From Spartinivicinus poritis (GTDB taxonomy: Bacteria; Pseudomonadota; Gammaproteobacteria; Pseudomonadales; Zooshikellaceae): a stretch of 51,545 nucleotides of DNA. The stretch is taken from contig NZ_JAPMOU010000040.1 of the NCBI RefSeq assembly GCF_028858535.1, forward strand, positions 1 through 51,545, written 5' to 3'. Positions 7,919 through 16,906 of the stretch are shown piece after piece. Position 1 is the stretch's first letter. Each line of letters opens with the position of its first letter. The position numbers were made by a program, and so were the translations under genes. Below the pieces are notes generated by a model that was not told the origin of the DNA, did not search any database, and saw nothing but the letters and a program-made list of their open reading frames with translations.

Positions 7919-9001
7919 ATGCACGGAGAATTCATCACCTCTGCCAAGGTATTAATCGTTGATGATATGGCAACCAATCGGGAGCTTGCTAAAACTGCGT
8001 TATGTAGTGCAGCTTATCAAATTGACGAAGCAGAAAATGGCCAAGAAGCGTTAGAAAAAATTAAAAATAATCATTATGATGTGGTACTACTAGACGTTCT
8101 AATGCCAGATATTGATGGCTTGGATGTTTGCAAAAAATTACGCCAAGAAGCAGACTTTGCACTATTACCCGTTATTATGGTAACCAGCCTTGAAAGCCCT
8201 GACGATGTTATTCGCGGCATGTCTGCAGGCGCTACCGACTATGTACAAAAGCCATATTTTCCAGCCGAATTAGTCTCTCGGGTTAATGCAGCAGTCAGAC
8301 ATAAACGTATTATTGATCGTCTAGACGATATTGAAACAGCTTTTTTTACCTTAGCCCGTATTATAGAAGCAAAAGATGCCCATCAAAATGGCCCTTATGA
8401 TCGCTTAGCCCACTTATCATTAGTCTTTGCCCAAAATTTAAAGCTTACCTATCAACAAATCGATGCATTATGTCGAGGCAGCATTCTGCATGATATTGGA
8501 AAACTGGGAGTGCCTGACCATATTTTATTAAAGTCTTCCCAACTCAACGATAGTGAATGGGAAATCATGAAACAACATGTCATCATTGGCGAACAACTTT
8601 GTAAACCTTTTAAAGCCCTTCAAGATACCGTCGAAATTATTAAATATCACCATGAAGCCTGGGATGGATCAGGTTATCCAGAAGGTTTATCAGGTAAAAA
8701 CATCCCCCTATTAGCACGTATATTTCAAATAGTCGATATTTATGATGCACTTAGTTCCAAACGCCCATATAAAGAAGCATATTCAGAAGAAACCACCATT
8801 AATATTTTAAAAGAAGAGTCCAAGAAAGGTTTAAGAGATGCCAAGCTAGTAAAAGAATTTATTGCACTATTAAAAGCAGAGCCAAAATTATTTCAAACGC
8901 ACAAAGAGCCAGTCACTTTATCAAAAAGTTGTGAGTTAACAGAAAAGGTAATGAAACTTGGTATTTCTAGTTGGTATCAAAAGATCATCAACTCCTCATA
9001 A
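7919..9001 (+). CDS. Response regulator with HD-GYP domain (RpfG-type c-di-GMP phosphodiesterase)
   Basis: First gene of a seven-gene chemosensory operon and its probable output. Residues 8-128 are a receiver domain with acidic pocket D15/D16, phospho-acceptor D59 ('VVLLDVLMPDIDG') and K111. Residues about 140-340 form an HD-GYP domain: H191-D192 ('ILHDIGKLGVPDH'), H220, H244-H245 ('YHHEAWDGSGYPEGL', with GYP at 252-254) and D273 ('VDIYDAL'). HD-GYP enzymes hydrolyse cyclic-di-GMP to GMP or pGpG. The upstream E150 is present. In the usual 'GH.xRLA' segment the His is replaced by Pro159 ('NGPYDRLAH'), which may alter metal binding. CheA in the same operon would be the natural phosphodonor. The stop lies 10 bases before the next ATG. 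Confidence 0.93.
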   Translation: MHGEFITSAKVLIVDDMATNRELAKTALCSAAYQIDEAENGQEALEKIKNNHYDVVLLDVLMPDIDGLDVCKKLRQEADFALLPVIMVTSLESPDDVIRGMSAGATDYVQKPYFPAELVSRVNAAVRHKRIIDRLDDIETAFFTLARIIEAKDAHQNGPYDRLAHLSLVFAQNLKLTYQQIDALCRGSILHDIGKLGVPDHILLKSSQLNDSEWEIMKQHVIIGEQLCKPFKALQDTVEIIKYHHEAWDGSGYPEGLSGKNIPLLARIFQIVDIYDALSSKRPYKEAYSEETTINILKEESKKGLRDAKLVKEFIALLKAEPKLFQTHKEPVTLSKSCELTEKVMKLGISSWYQKIINSS

Positions 9002-9011
9002 GCTGATTATT

Positions 9012-9488
9012 ATGATTGCTACTCACCAACCCGCTGTACCAGCACACACAACCTTAGTAACCCTAACTGAAGGTGGCTATGTTCTTCATTTTATGGTTGC
9101 AGATGTACAGTGCTGTTTACCTGTTGATCACATTAAACGTATTATTACATTAGCCGACTTATTTAAAACCCCAAAAGCTCCTTCTTACATGGTGGGCATG
9201 TTGAATCTACATGGGCAAGCGATTCCAATCATTGACCCTTGCATGTATTTACAGCTTGGAACGCCCACACCCTATAGCATTGAAACGACTATTATTATTT
9301 GCCGTTATAATAAACATTTATTTGGTATAACTGTTGGCCAAGTAATGGATATTGATAGTATCCGCTCAGAAAACTTACAATATGTTGAAAGCAATCAATC
9401 TCCCTTTATTGGTACCGTAAATTTTAATAAAACAATATCATTTATACTCGATGTCAAATACTTAGCACAAAGTTGTGAAACAGTTTAA
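9012..9488 (+). CDS. CheW-like coupling protein (first of two)
   Basis: Soluble 158-residue protein that is essentially a single CheW domain; it should bridge receptors and CheA in the array. Signature segments are 'CCLPVDHIKRII', 'APSYMVGMLNLHGQAIPIIDP' (the CheW G-x-x-N-x-x-G core) and a C-terminal 'GTVNF..TISFILDV'. The ATG at 9012 is chosen because it lies 10 bases after the previous stop; a longer version from 8958 would overlap the HD-GYP gene and adds nothing CheW-like. In Wsp terms it corresponds to WspB. It is followed by a 98-base gap before cheR. Confidence 0.9.
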   Translation: MIATHQPAVPAHTTLVTLTEGGYVLHFMVADVQCCLPVDHIKRIITLADLFKTPKAPSYMVGMLNLHGQAIPIIDPCMYLQLGTPTPYSIETTIIICRYNKHLFGITVGQVMDIDSIRSENLQYVESNQSPFIGTVNFNKTISFILDVKYLAQSCETV

Positions 9489-9586
9489 GTATAAATAGGT
9501 ATACTCACCAAGAAGGATATTACTGAATTTTGAGTAGCGCTGTTTTAGCAGGTAATGCCATTATTTTCTAATAACTTCATATCACT

Positions 9587-11071
9587 ATGAAAATTACAAA
9601 TCAAACTGAACAAGCGGTTACTGAGTTTATTGCTAACAAGTTCGGTATTCACTTGCAGTCATATCAAATTCCTTATTTACATGATGCTATAAGCAGTGCT
9701 TGCGAAAAATTTAATTATCAATCTCCCAGTGAATACCTAATGAACTTGACCAGTGCAAATTATGATGCACCCGAGCTTTCTCATTTGATTAATGCTATTA
9801 CCATCAGCGAGAGCTACTTTTTTAGAGACACAGAACAAAACCAATTACTAGAAGAAGAGTTATTACCTCGACTCATTCGTCAACATCGAGAAAACCAACA
9901 GCTAAGTTTACGTATCTGGAGTGCTGGATGCGCCAAAGGGCAAGAAATATACAGTATCGCGATTATTTTACATAAACTATTACCCGATATAGAGAGTTGG
10001 AATATTCATTTATTAGCGACAGATATCAATCAAACTAATTTAAGTGATGCGATTAAAGGACAGTACAATGCTTGGTCAATGCGTTCTACACCAGAATCAA
10101 TCATTAATCAATTCTTTCATGTAAATGCATCACCAACCGAAAAAGTTTATCAAATTAATGACCAACTAAGAGAATTAGTCAAGTTTAGCTTTATAAACTT
10201 ATCTGAAGACCATTTTCCAAATATTTGGAACGAGACCAATAATTTAGATTTAATTATTTGCCGAAATGTTTTTATCTACCTGAGTAAACTAGCTAAACCA
10301 AGAATTATTGAAAAGTTTATAAGCTGTCTCAGGCTTAACGGCATCCTAATATTTAGCGCGTCAGACCTCATTAATTACCACTCTCCCTGGTTAAATAAAT
10401 ACCAATTTTTAAATAGAGAGTTTTTTGTTAAAGTAAAACAACCTGACTTAACAAATGAATTTATCAAAGACTCCCTTACCAGCTCAGCTAGTTACTATTC
10501 CCCAGAACCCACCATTGAAGAGCCACCTTCGGTTCAAAAAGAAAATAATAACCAAACACTGCTGACAACAGTTCAAACCATGATGAAATCTGGACATTGG
10601 GTTGAAGCTTCAAACCTATGTGATCAGTTACTTAATAACACGTCACTATACCCAGTTGCTATACAGTATAAAGCAAAGGCATTGGCAAATATCGGTAAGC
10701 TAGATGAAGCTAGTCACTTATGTTTAACCTATATCAAAACTAAACCTCTTGATAAACATGGTTATTTAATTTATAGCTTGATATTAATTGAGCAAAGTAA
10801 GTATCAACAGGCCGTTGATCAACTTAAAAAAGCAATTTATATCGATAGTAAATTTTTGGAAGCTTATTATCACTACGGCCTGCTACAAATCCGGTTAGGG
10901 AAGATAAAACAAGGCATTGAAATTTTAGAGTGTGCAGCTAATCTAGTAAACCAACAAAATGCTCATTATATCGTCCATAATACTGTAGATGAAACCTATG
11001 AACACCTTGCTCATACTATCAAAGAAGAAATTAGTATGTACCAATCACTTCATAAAGTAGCTAAGAGCTAA
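9587..11071 (+). CDS. CheR-type receptor methyltransferase with C-terminal TPR repeats
   Basis: S-adenosylmethionine-dependent glutamate methyltransferase that tunes chemoreceptors. The N-terminal alpha domain (1-75) is followed by 'ITISESYFFRD' (matching the 'T..T.FFR' receptor-contact motif), the SAM-binding 'IWSAGCAKGQEIYSIA' near residues 109-124, 'LLATDIN', and 'LDLIICRNVFIYLS' (the conserved RNV.IYF region). After about residue 310 comes a linker and then helical repeats of TPR type ('AIQYKAKALANIGKLDEASHL', 'FLEAYYHYGLLQIRLGKIKQ'). CheR proteins with TPRs are typical of Wsp (WspC) and Frz-like systems rather than of flagellar chemotaxis. The TPR part probably anchors it to other array components, since the partner receptor has no obvious tethering pentapeptide. 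Confidence 0.93.
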   Translation: MKITNQTEQAVTEFIANKFGIHLQSYQIPYLHDAISSACEKFNYQSPSEYLMNLTSANYDAPELSHLINAITISESYFFRDTEQNQLLEEELLPRLIRQHRENQQLSLRIWSAGCAKGQEIYSIAIILHKLLPDIESWNIHLLATDINQTNLSDAIKGQYNAWSMRSTPESIINQFFHVNASPTEKVYQINDQLRELVKFSFINLSEDHFPNIWNETNNLDLIICRNVFIYLSKLAKPRIIEKFISCLRLNGILIFSASDLINYHSPWLNKYQFLNREFFVKVKQPDLTNEFIKDSLTSSASYYSPEPTIEEPPSVQKENNNQTLLTTVQTMMKSGHWVEASNLCDQLLNNTSLYPVAIQYKAKALANIGKLDEASHLCLTYIKTKPLDKHGYLIYSLILIEQSKYQQAVDQLKKAIYIDSKFLEAYYHYGLLQIRLGKIKQGIEILECAANLVNQQNAHYIVHNTVDETYEHLAHTIKEEISMYQSLHKVAKS

Positions 11072-11253
11072 TTGGTTGGCAGGCATTGACTCTTTCAATC
11101 AATATAGAAGAACTCAATAACCTTGTTGAATATCCTGCTACTATTGCCTAGTTTTATAAGATAGCCTTCACTTTCTCAATATAACATGCCTCTATACTGC
11201 TATGATTACTTCCAGAAGCAGTAGAAGTGTTATCCATTTGAATCAAAACTAGC

Positions 11254-11871
11254 ATGAAAGCAGTTATGCCTAAAAACAATAATAATAGTGACAACCCTCT
11301 TCCCTCTTCGTCCCCACAACTGACTTATACAAGTGCCAATGCATTATTACCTGCTGATGATAAGCAAAAGAAGATTCTTAACAAAAGAGCAGCTGAACTC
11401 GCTGAAACAAAAACTGAAATCGCATTTAAAAGCACCGATCAAGAAGAGTATATCCGGTTTAAACTGGGTAAAAGCGAGCAGTATGGAATTCCATACCATT
11501 ATTTAGAAGAAATTACTTATGCCAATAACATATCAAAAGTGCCTTGCGTGCCCTCTCACATCGCGGGTGTTATTAATTGGCGAGGCAATTTACTAGCAGT
11601 GTTGAATCTAGCGTTTTTTTTCAATATAGAAGCAAATGAGGTGAATGATGAAAGTCGGGTAATCATTGTTACAGCAAGTAACATGACTGCTGGTATTTTG
11701 GTCAGCGAAATAGAAGAAAATAATACGTATTCTCCCAATATGCTCGCCCCTCCTATTTCATCTGAACGGGTAACCAACATTGACTATGTTAAAGGTATCT
11801 ATAAAGGAACTATCACCATTATTGATCTTACTGCTATCTTTAGTGATAAAGCTTTAGAGGTCAATCAATAA
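11254..11871 (+). CDS. CheW-like coupling protein with N-terminal extension (second of two)
   Basis: Soluble 205-residue protein. The first 65 or so residues are polar and probably disordered ('NNNNSDNPLPSSSPQ'), then an Ala/Lys-rich helix. Residues 68-200 are a CheW domain with 'YGIPYHYLEEI', 'VPCVPSHIAGVINWRGNLLAVLNL' and a final 'DYVKGIYKGTITIIDL'. The extension recalls WspD, the longer CheW of the Wsp system, which also precedes or follows CheR. ATG 11254 and ATG 11266 are both possible starts; the upstream sequence has no strong Shine-Dalgarno. It ends 31 bases before the globin-coupled receptor, which has its own site (GAGG). Confidence 0.9.
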   Translation: MKAVMPKNNNNSDNPLPSSSPQLTYTSANALLPADDKQKKILNKRAAELAETKTEIAFKSTDQEEYIRFKLGKSEQYGIPYHYLEEITYANNISKVPCVPSHIAGVINWRGNLLAVLNLAFFFNIEANEVNDESRVIIVTASNMTAGILVSEIEENNTYSPNMLAPPISSERVTNIDYVKGIYKGTITIIDLTAIFSDKALEVNQ

Positions 11872-11902
11872 AGATTTTCATCACTATTTTGAGGTAGTTG
11901 TA

Positions 11903-13432
11903 ATGGATACGAGGGTGCAGTCTCTCAACGAGCAAATGGGAATAGATACAAGGCAACAGCTTGCTCGAAAGCAGTTTATGGGCTTTTCAGACACAGACGA
12001 AAATATACTATTAGATATGTTACCAGAGGTAAAAAGCCGGCTTGATATAATTGTTGATGACTTTTATCAAAACTTTCAACGCTATCCTGAACTAAACAAT
12101 ATAATCACTAACGCCGACTCTAGTATTGATCGACTAAGGCAGTCCATGCGTAAATATTTGCTTGAAATGTTTCAAGGCAATTATACTGCTAGCTATTTTG
12201 AAAGCCGTTGTCGTATTGGCTCTATACATAGCCAAATTGGTGTTACCCCTCGCTGGTTCATCGGCAGTATGCCAATTTACCTTCATCATTTTCATCATAT
12301 CATTGAGGAAAAGTATCACTTCCGATCTAAATTACGCCAACAGGCAATGGCTGCAGTGGGAAAAATATTCTGCCTTGACTTGCAGCTCGCGATGGATGCC
12401 TATACCTATAATTTAATAGCCGATCTTAGCAAGTCCAAAATACATATAGAAACTCATGTAAAAAAATATGGTTCTTTTATAGGAAAAGTTGCTGCCGGAA
12501 ATTTAAAAGATCGCATTGAAATCAGAGGTGATGATGAAGTAGCTATTTTAGGACAAAACCTTAATAATATGACCGCTAAACTTGCAACCATGGCAGGTCA
12601 AACCAAAGAAGCTAGCCAAGCAATTATTACAACCCTTAATCAAGTCAAAGGTGCCATTACTTCCCAGTCTTCAGGTGCATCTGAACAAGCCGCTGCCGTT
12701 ATTCAAACCACCGCAACACTGCAAGAAATAAAAGCGACTTCTAGTCAAACGCTAGAAAAAGCAAAACTGCTTGGAAAAATGGCAGAGCGTACTCATGAGG
12801 AAAGCGAGCAAGGTCTGGAGGCAGTAAAACGCTGTGTTGAAGGCATGAATGCTATTCGTGAGCGAGTAGAAGGAATCGCCCATACGATTTTAGCGCTTAG
12901 CGAGCAAACCCAACAAATTGGTGATATTACAGCAGCGGTTACTGGATTAGCACAGCAACTCAAAATGCTAGCACTCAATGCTTCAATTGAAGCAGCTAAA
13001 GCAGGTGAGTCAGGCAAAGGTTTTGGTGTAGTTGCTTCTGAAGTGAAAGAACTTGCCGAGCAATCACAACAGTCAACGGCCCAAGTACAAAAAATCCTTC
13101 AGGATATTCGCCATGCCACAGACCGAGCCGTAATGGCCACAGAAGAAGGAAGCAAAGGAGTAGACCAAGGGGTTGAGCTGGTTGCTCAATCGGGAGAAAC
13201 GATGCAAAAGCTAGGTGAGGTGATTCGTGAAACCACAATGGCAAGCCAACAAATAGTGGCAGCTGTCGGCCAAGAGGTAGCAGGAATTGATCAAGTCACC
13301 ATTGCAATGAGGGAAATAAAGGAAGTCACTAGCCAGTTTGTCAGCGACACTGAACAAACCAAGCAGGCTACCAGTAAATTAATGGAACTGGCTGAACAAC
13401 TCGGGCAAAATGTAAGCGCTTTTAAACTCTAG
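11903..13432 (+). CDS. Globin-coupled methyl-accepting protein (HemAT-like soluble haem receptor)
   Basis: Cytoplasmic chemoreceptor with no membrane segment. Residues about 1-175 are a globin-coupled sensor domain: the segment 'RIGSIHSQIGVTPRWFIGS' carries H109, the expected proximal haem ligand (the family motif is 'H..IG..P.WY.G'). A HAMP-like stretch follows at about 187-235 ('GKVAAGNLKDRIEIRGDDEVAILG'), then a signalling coiled coil with a well-conserved tip ('LKMLALNASIEAAKAGESGKGFGVVASEVKELA'-type region, about residues 352-386). Globin sensors bind O2, CO or NO. HemAT proteins drive aerotaxis, but this one sits in a Wsp-type operon between CheW and CheA, so it is probably the dedicated input of that array. 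CheA starts 8 bases after its stop. Confidence 0.93.
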   Translation: MDTRVQSLNEQMGIDTRQQLARKQFMGFSDTDENILLDMLPEVKSRLDIIVDDFYQNFQRYPELNNIITNADSSIDRLRQSMRKYLLEMFQGNYTASYFESRCRIGSIHSQIGVTPRWFIGSMPIYLHHFHHIIEEKYHFRSKLRQQAMAAVGKIFCLDLQLAMDAYTYNLIADLSKSKIHIETHVKKYGSFIGKVAAGNLKDRIEIRGDDEVAILGQNLNNMTAKLATMAGQTKEASQAIITTLNQVKGAITSQSSGASEQAAAVIQTTATLQEIKATSSQTLEKAKLLGKMAERTHEESEQGLEAVKRCVEGMNAIRERVEGIAHTILALSEQTQQIGDITAAVTGLAQQLKMLALNASIEAAKAGESGKGFGVVASEVKELAEQSQQSTAQVQKILQDIRHATDRAVMATEEGSKGVDQGVELVAQSGETMQKLGEVIRETTMASQQIVAAVGQEVAGIDQVTIAMREIKEVTSQFVSDTEQTKQATSKLMELAEQLGQNVSAFKL

Positions 13433-13440
13433 GTAGCTTT

Positions 13441-15771
13441 ATGCCACTAGATAAAGACCTTATCCAACGTTTACTTGTTACATTTGCCATTGAACTTGAA
13501 GAGCAATGTCAAATAATTACAGATAAACTGCTGTTTACCGAGCAAAATCCATGTAATGAAGAAGAACTGAATAACAATTACAATATTATTTTTCGCGCTG
13601 CTCACAACATAAAAGGGGCTGCAACCGGTATTGAGCTACAAGAATTAGCAGATATTGCCCACCATATCGAATCAATCATTAGTCAACTTAAAGAAAATAA
13701 ACAACCACCTCAGTCTGACACAATTGACTTATTTCTTAAATCGCTGGATGGAATGAAAAATATTTTATCTGCAAAGCAACAGAATACTGATATAGCTGAT
13801 AATATTACACCACTTATTGAACAATTAACTCAACATAACGTATCAGCAGATGCTTTATTAACCAACCCAGAAGCAAGTCAACCAACTGAAGAGACTGATC
13901 GTCCATTGCCGGAGGAGCTACCAGCTACTCTCCAACCAGAACCGGCGCTTATTGAAAAGCTAACCAATAGCATCACTAAAAACAGCGCAACATCTTCAAT
14001 TTTTAAAAAAAATGAAATTGTAAAAATAAACTTAGACAAACTAACAAAAATAGATGCATTATCCGAAGAGTTACAAGTTACTAAAATTGAGATGGAGAAT
14101 AATCTTGTATTACTGAACAATTTTCAAGTAATAGTAAGGGATTTTTTATCTGTTTGGAAAAAAGCTCAGCCTGCTTGGTGTAGAATGGCCACTGAAAAGC
14201 TACCCGTCGAGATATCTCAATTACTTTGCGATGGTAATAAAACTATTTCACTGATTAATAATATCACATCAGCCCTATATAAAAATTTTCGTTCTACCAG
14301 TAATCAATTAGGAGTCCTTTCAACAGCACTGCAAAGTAATGTACGGATTATGCGGTTAGTTCCTGCTGCTACCCTCTTCACACCTTTAACAAGAACAGTT
14401 CGAGATATTGCCAAAGAGCTTGGCAAAGAAGTGAATTTATCTGTAACAGGAGATGATATTGAAATAGACCGAAGTGTATTGGAAGGTATTCACGACCCAG
14501 TGGTACACTTACTGCGAAATGCTATTGACCATGGTATAGAACTACCCGCTAATCGAGTAAATAATGGTAAGCCCAAAGCAGGTCAATTAACGGTAACCAT
14601 CCAAAGTCATGGAAGTGAAATTATTATTGTTATTAAAGATGATGGTACTGGATTAAATGTAACAAAAATTGCTAGCGTAGCTTTAAAAAATAAAATCATT
14701 TCTGAAAAAGCATTAGAAAAGCTAAACGACGATGAAATTATAGACTTAATTTTTTGCCCAGGTTTTTCCACTAAGGAGACCGTTACAAAAATTTCTGGTC
14801 GTGGTGTTGGACTTGATATCGTTCGAGAAAATATAAAAAATTTAAAAGGCAACATTTTAGTTTCAACAGAGGAAGCTAAAGGTACTAGCTTCACACTACA
14901 CTTACCCGTAACACTTGCCACAGAACATGGATTATTAATTCGAACCAGTGAAACCATCTTTGCCATTCCCACTACCGCAGTCGAGCGAGTGAGAGAAATT
15001 GATCAACACCAAATCATACAAGTAGAAGCCTGTCTTGCAATTTTATATGAAAATAAAGCTGTACCCTTGCGCAAACTCACAACGATTTTAAACTTGCCAG
15101 AAAAAAATTCAGCCCAAGATGACAATCACTATTCAGTCGTGATTATTGCCAAAGGCTGGAGTATGGTCGCACTCATGGTAGATGAAGTCATTGGTGAGCG
15201 AGAAATTATTATTAAACCCTTACAACCTCCTTTAATTTCTGTCAAAAATATCATTGGAGGAGCCTTTATGGGCAGTGGCAACATTGTTATGGTGTTAAAT
15301 CCTGCAGACTTGGTTGATTCTGCCTTAAGCTCAATCATACACATTTCCCATATTACAAAACCCAATATTCAAGAGAAAAAAAAGCAAGCACGTATTTTAG
15401 TTGTCGATGATTCCATTACCACTCGGACCCTGGAACAAAATATCTTGGAAAGCGTGGGCTATAAAGTCAGTGTGACTGTAGATGGTTTACAAGCCTGGAA
15501 ACTACTACAGCAGGAGTCATTTGACCTAATTGTTGCAGACATTCAAATGCCAGAAATGGATGGGTTTCAACTGACTGAAAAAATTAAATCTAATGAAAAG
15601 TATGCCTCAATACCTGTTATTATTGTTAGCTCGTTAGCCAATGAGGAAGATCAACGCCGTGGCTTAGCCGTTGGTGCAGATGCTTATATCGTTAAAGGTC
15701 AGTTTGAAACTAAAATATTATTAGAAACTGTATCCAGGGTCTTAACAACTTATGGATATCAAGCAGCCTAG
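13441..15771 (+). CDS. CheA-type hybrid histidine kinase with C-terminal receiver
   Basis: Soluble 776-residue kinase of the array. Domains in order: Hpt with H55 ('FRAAHNIKGAATGIE'); a variable linker (about 110-200) without an obvious CheY-binding P2; dimerisation and HATPase region with N-box 'VVHLLRNAIDHGIE', G-boxes 'DDGTGL' and 'GRGVGLDIVRENI'; a CheW-like domain ('TIFAIPTTAVERVREI' through 'IGGAFMGSGNIVMVLNP'); and a receiver domain from about residue 650 with 'VVDDS' and phospho-acceptor D700 ('LIVADIQMPEMDG'). CheA fused to REC is the WspE arrangement, where the receiver acts as a phosphate sink or relay. Targets in this operon would be the HD-GYP regulator and CheB. It is followed by a 68-base gap to cheB. 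Confidence 0.94.
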   Translation: MPLDKDLIQRLLVTFAIELEEQCQIITDKLLFTEQNPCNEEELNNNYNIIFRAAHNIKGAATGIELQELADIAHHIESIISQLKENKQPPQSDTIDLFLKSLDGMKNILSAKQQNTDIADNITPLIEQLTQHNVSADALLTNPEASQPTEETDRPLPEELPATLQPEPALIEKLTNSITKNSATSSIFKKNEIVKINLDKLTKIDALSEELQVTKIEMENNLVLLNNFQVIVRDFLSVWKKAQPAWCRMATEKLPVEISQLLCDGNKTISLINNITSALYKNFRSTSNQLGVLSTALQSNVRIMRLVPAATLFTPLTRTVRDIAKELGKEVNLSVTGDDIEIDRSVLEGIHDPVVHLLRNAIDHGIELPANRVNNGKPKAGQLTVTIQSHGSEIIIVIKDDGTGLNVTKIASVALKNKIISEKALEKLNDDEIIDLIFCPGFSTKETVTKISGRGVGLDIVRENIKNLKGNILVSTEEAKGTSFTLHLPVTLATEHGLLIRTSETIFAIPTTAVERVREIDQHQIIQVEACLAILYENKAVPLRKLTTILNLPEKNSAQDDNHYSVVIIAKGWSMVALMVDEVIGEREIIIKPLQPPLISVKNIIGGAFMGSGNIVMVLNPADLVDSALSSIIHISHITKPNIQEKKKQARILVVDDSITTRTLEQNILESVGYKVSVTVDGLQAWKLLQQESFDLIVADIQMPEMDGFQLTEKIKSNEKYASIPVIIVSSLANEEDQRRGLAVGADAYIVKGQFETKILLETVSRVLTTYGYQAA

Positions 15772-15839
15772 TCATTTTTCGTATAATAATTGCTTACTCA
15801 GCATCTCTTTAAGTAGCACCATAAATAGAGTTTTTACCA

Positions 15840-16904
15840 ATGATCAAGGTACTGATTTGTGATGATTCTCAGGTAATTGTCGAGCTACTGACAGCTATTT
15901 TAGAAAGCACAAATGACTTCCAAGTAGTCGGAAAAGCTTTTAATGGCAAAGAAGCAGTTGCTATGGCGAAGCAACTAAAACCCGATATTATTACTATGGA
16001 TATTCGTATGCCAGTGATGAATGGGTTTGAAGCGACTCGCCTCATCATGGCTGAACAGCCTACGCCAATAGTGGTTGTTAGTGCGAGTGTAAACACTTCA
16101 GATTTACAAATAACCTTTAAAGCTTTAGAAGCAGGTGCTTTATCCGTTATCGAAAAGCCTCAACTATCATCCAATAATGCCTATCAGTCCATCAACCGGG
16201 AGTTACTAGACACTTTGCATGCAATGGCAGAAATAAAAGTCATTCATCACCATTTGCATTTAAAGTCACTCATAAACAGTCCACATTATGGGCCAGCAGA
16301 ACTAGGCACTTTACAAGTTGAACATTATGAACTCATTGCCATTGGTTGCTCAACAGGCGGGCCTATTGCACTAATTCAGCTATTAAAAAAACTGCCTGTG
16401 AACTTTCAGTTACCTATCCTCATTACGCAACACATCTCCCCAGGGTTTCTAGATGGTTTGATTGAATGGTTAAATAGTTATACAGCACTATCTGTATTAA
16501 AGGCTGTAGATGATGAAAAAATAGAACCAGGTTATATTTACTTTGCACCTGACCATTACCATCTAACAGTCATTAAAAAAAATAAACATTTATACTGTCA
16601 GCTTATTGATGCTCCACCAGTTAAGGGGATCAGGCCTTCTGTGAACTACCTATTCAATTCTATTGCCGCTTGCTGTGGTCAACATGCTATTGCCATCTTA
16701 TTAACAGGTATGGGAGATGATGGCGCTATTGGGATGGAGGCTATTCATCAAGCAAATGGTTATACGATAATTCAGGATCGACCCAGCGCTATAGTATATG
16801 GTATGCCTGAGGCAGCCTTATCAAGAAAGGCTGTAAGCGCTGTCGTCAAATTATCTGAAATGACCGAGTTTATCATCCGTCTTTTATATCAGGATTCAAA
16901 GTAA
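15840..16904 (+). CDS. cheB: CheB-type receptor methylesterase / response regulator
   Basis: Two-domain adaptation enzyme, last gene of the operon. Residues 1-120 are a receiver with D8/D9 and phospho-acceptor D54 ('IITMDIRMPVMNG'), K106. Residues about 160-350 are the methylesterase/deamidase with the serine-hydrolase triad: S171 in 'IGCSTGGP', H198 in 'TQHISPGF', and D294 in 'LTGMGDDGA'. It removes methyl groups added by the CheR-TPR partner. The linker is long and His-rich ('VIHHHLHLKS'). Corresponds to WspF, whose loss in Pseudomonas locks the pathway on. The stop is 2 bases from the stop of a reverse-strand gene, so the operon ends here. Confidence 0.94.
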   Translation: MIKVLICDDSQVIVELLTAILESTNDFQVVGKAFNGKEAVAMAKQLKPDIITMDIRMPVMNGFEATRLIMAEQPTPIVVVSASVNTSDLQITFKALEAGALSVIEKPQLSSNNAYQSINRELLDTLHAMAEIKVIHHHLHLKSLINSPHYGPAELGTLQVEHYELIAIGCSTGGPIALIQLLKKLPVNFQLPILITQHISPGFLDGLIEWLNSYTALSVLKAVDDEKIEPGYIYFAPDHYHLTVIKKNKHLYCQLIDAPPVKGIRPSVNYLFNSIAACCGQHAIAILLTGMGDDGAIGMEAIHQANGYTIIQDRPSAIVYGMPEAALSRKAVSAVVKLSEMTEFIIRLLYQDSK

Positions 16905-16906
16905 AA

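Noticed and set aside
9488-9505. AGTATA/TATACT hairpin after the first CheW gene
   Set aside because: Only six A/T-rich pairs with no T-run; too weak to call a terminator inside the operon.
11903-13432. Possible membrane receptor like WspA
   Set aside because: No hydrophobic segment long enough to cross the membrane is present, and the N-terminus matches the globin sensor pattern instead.
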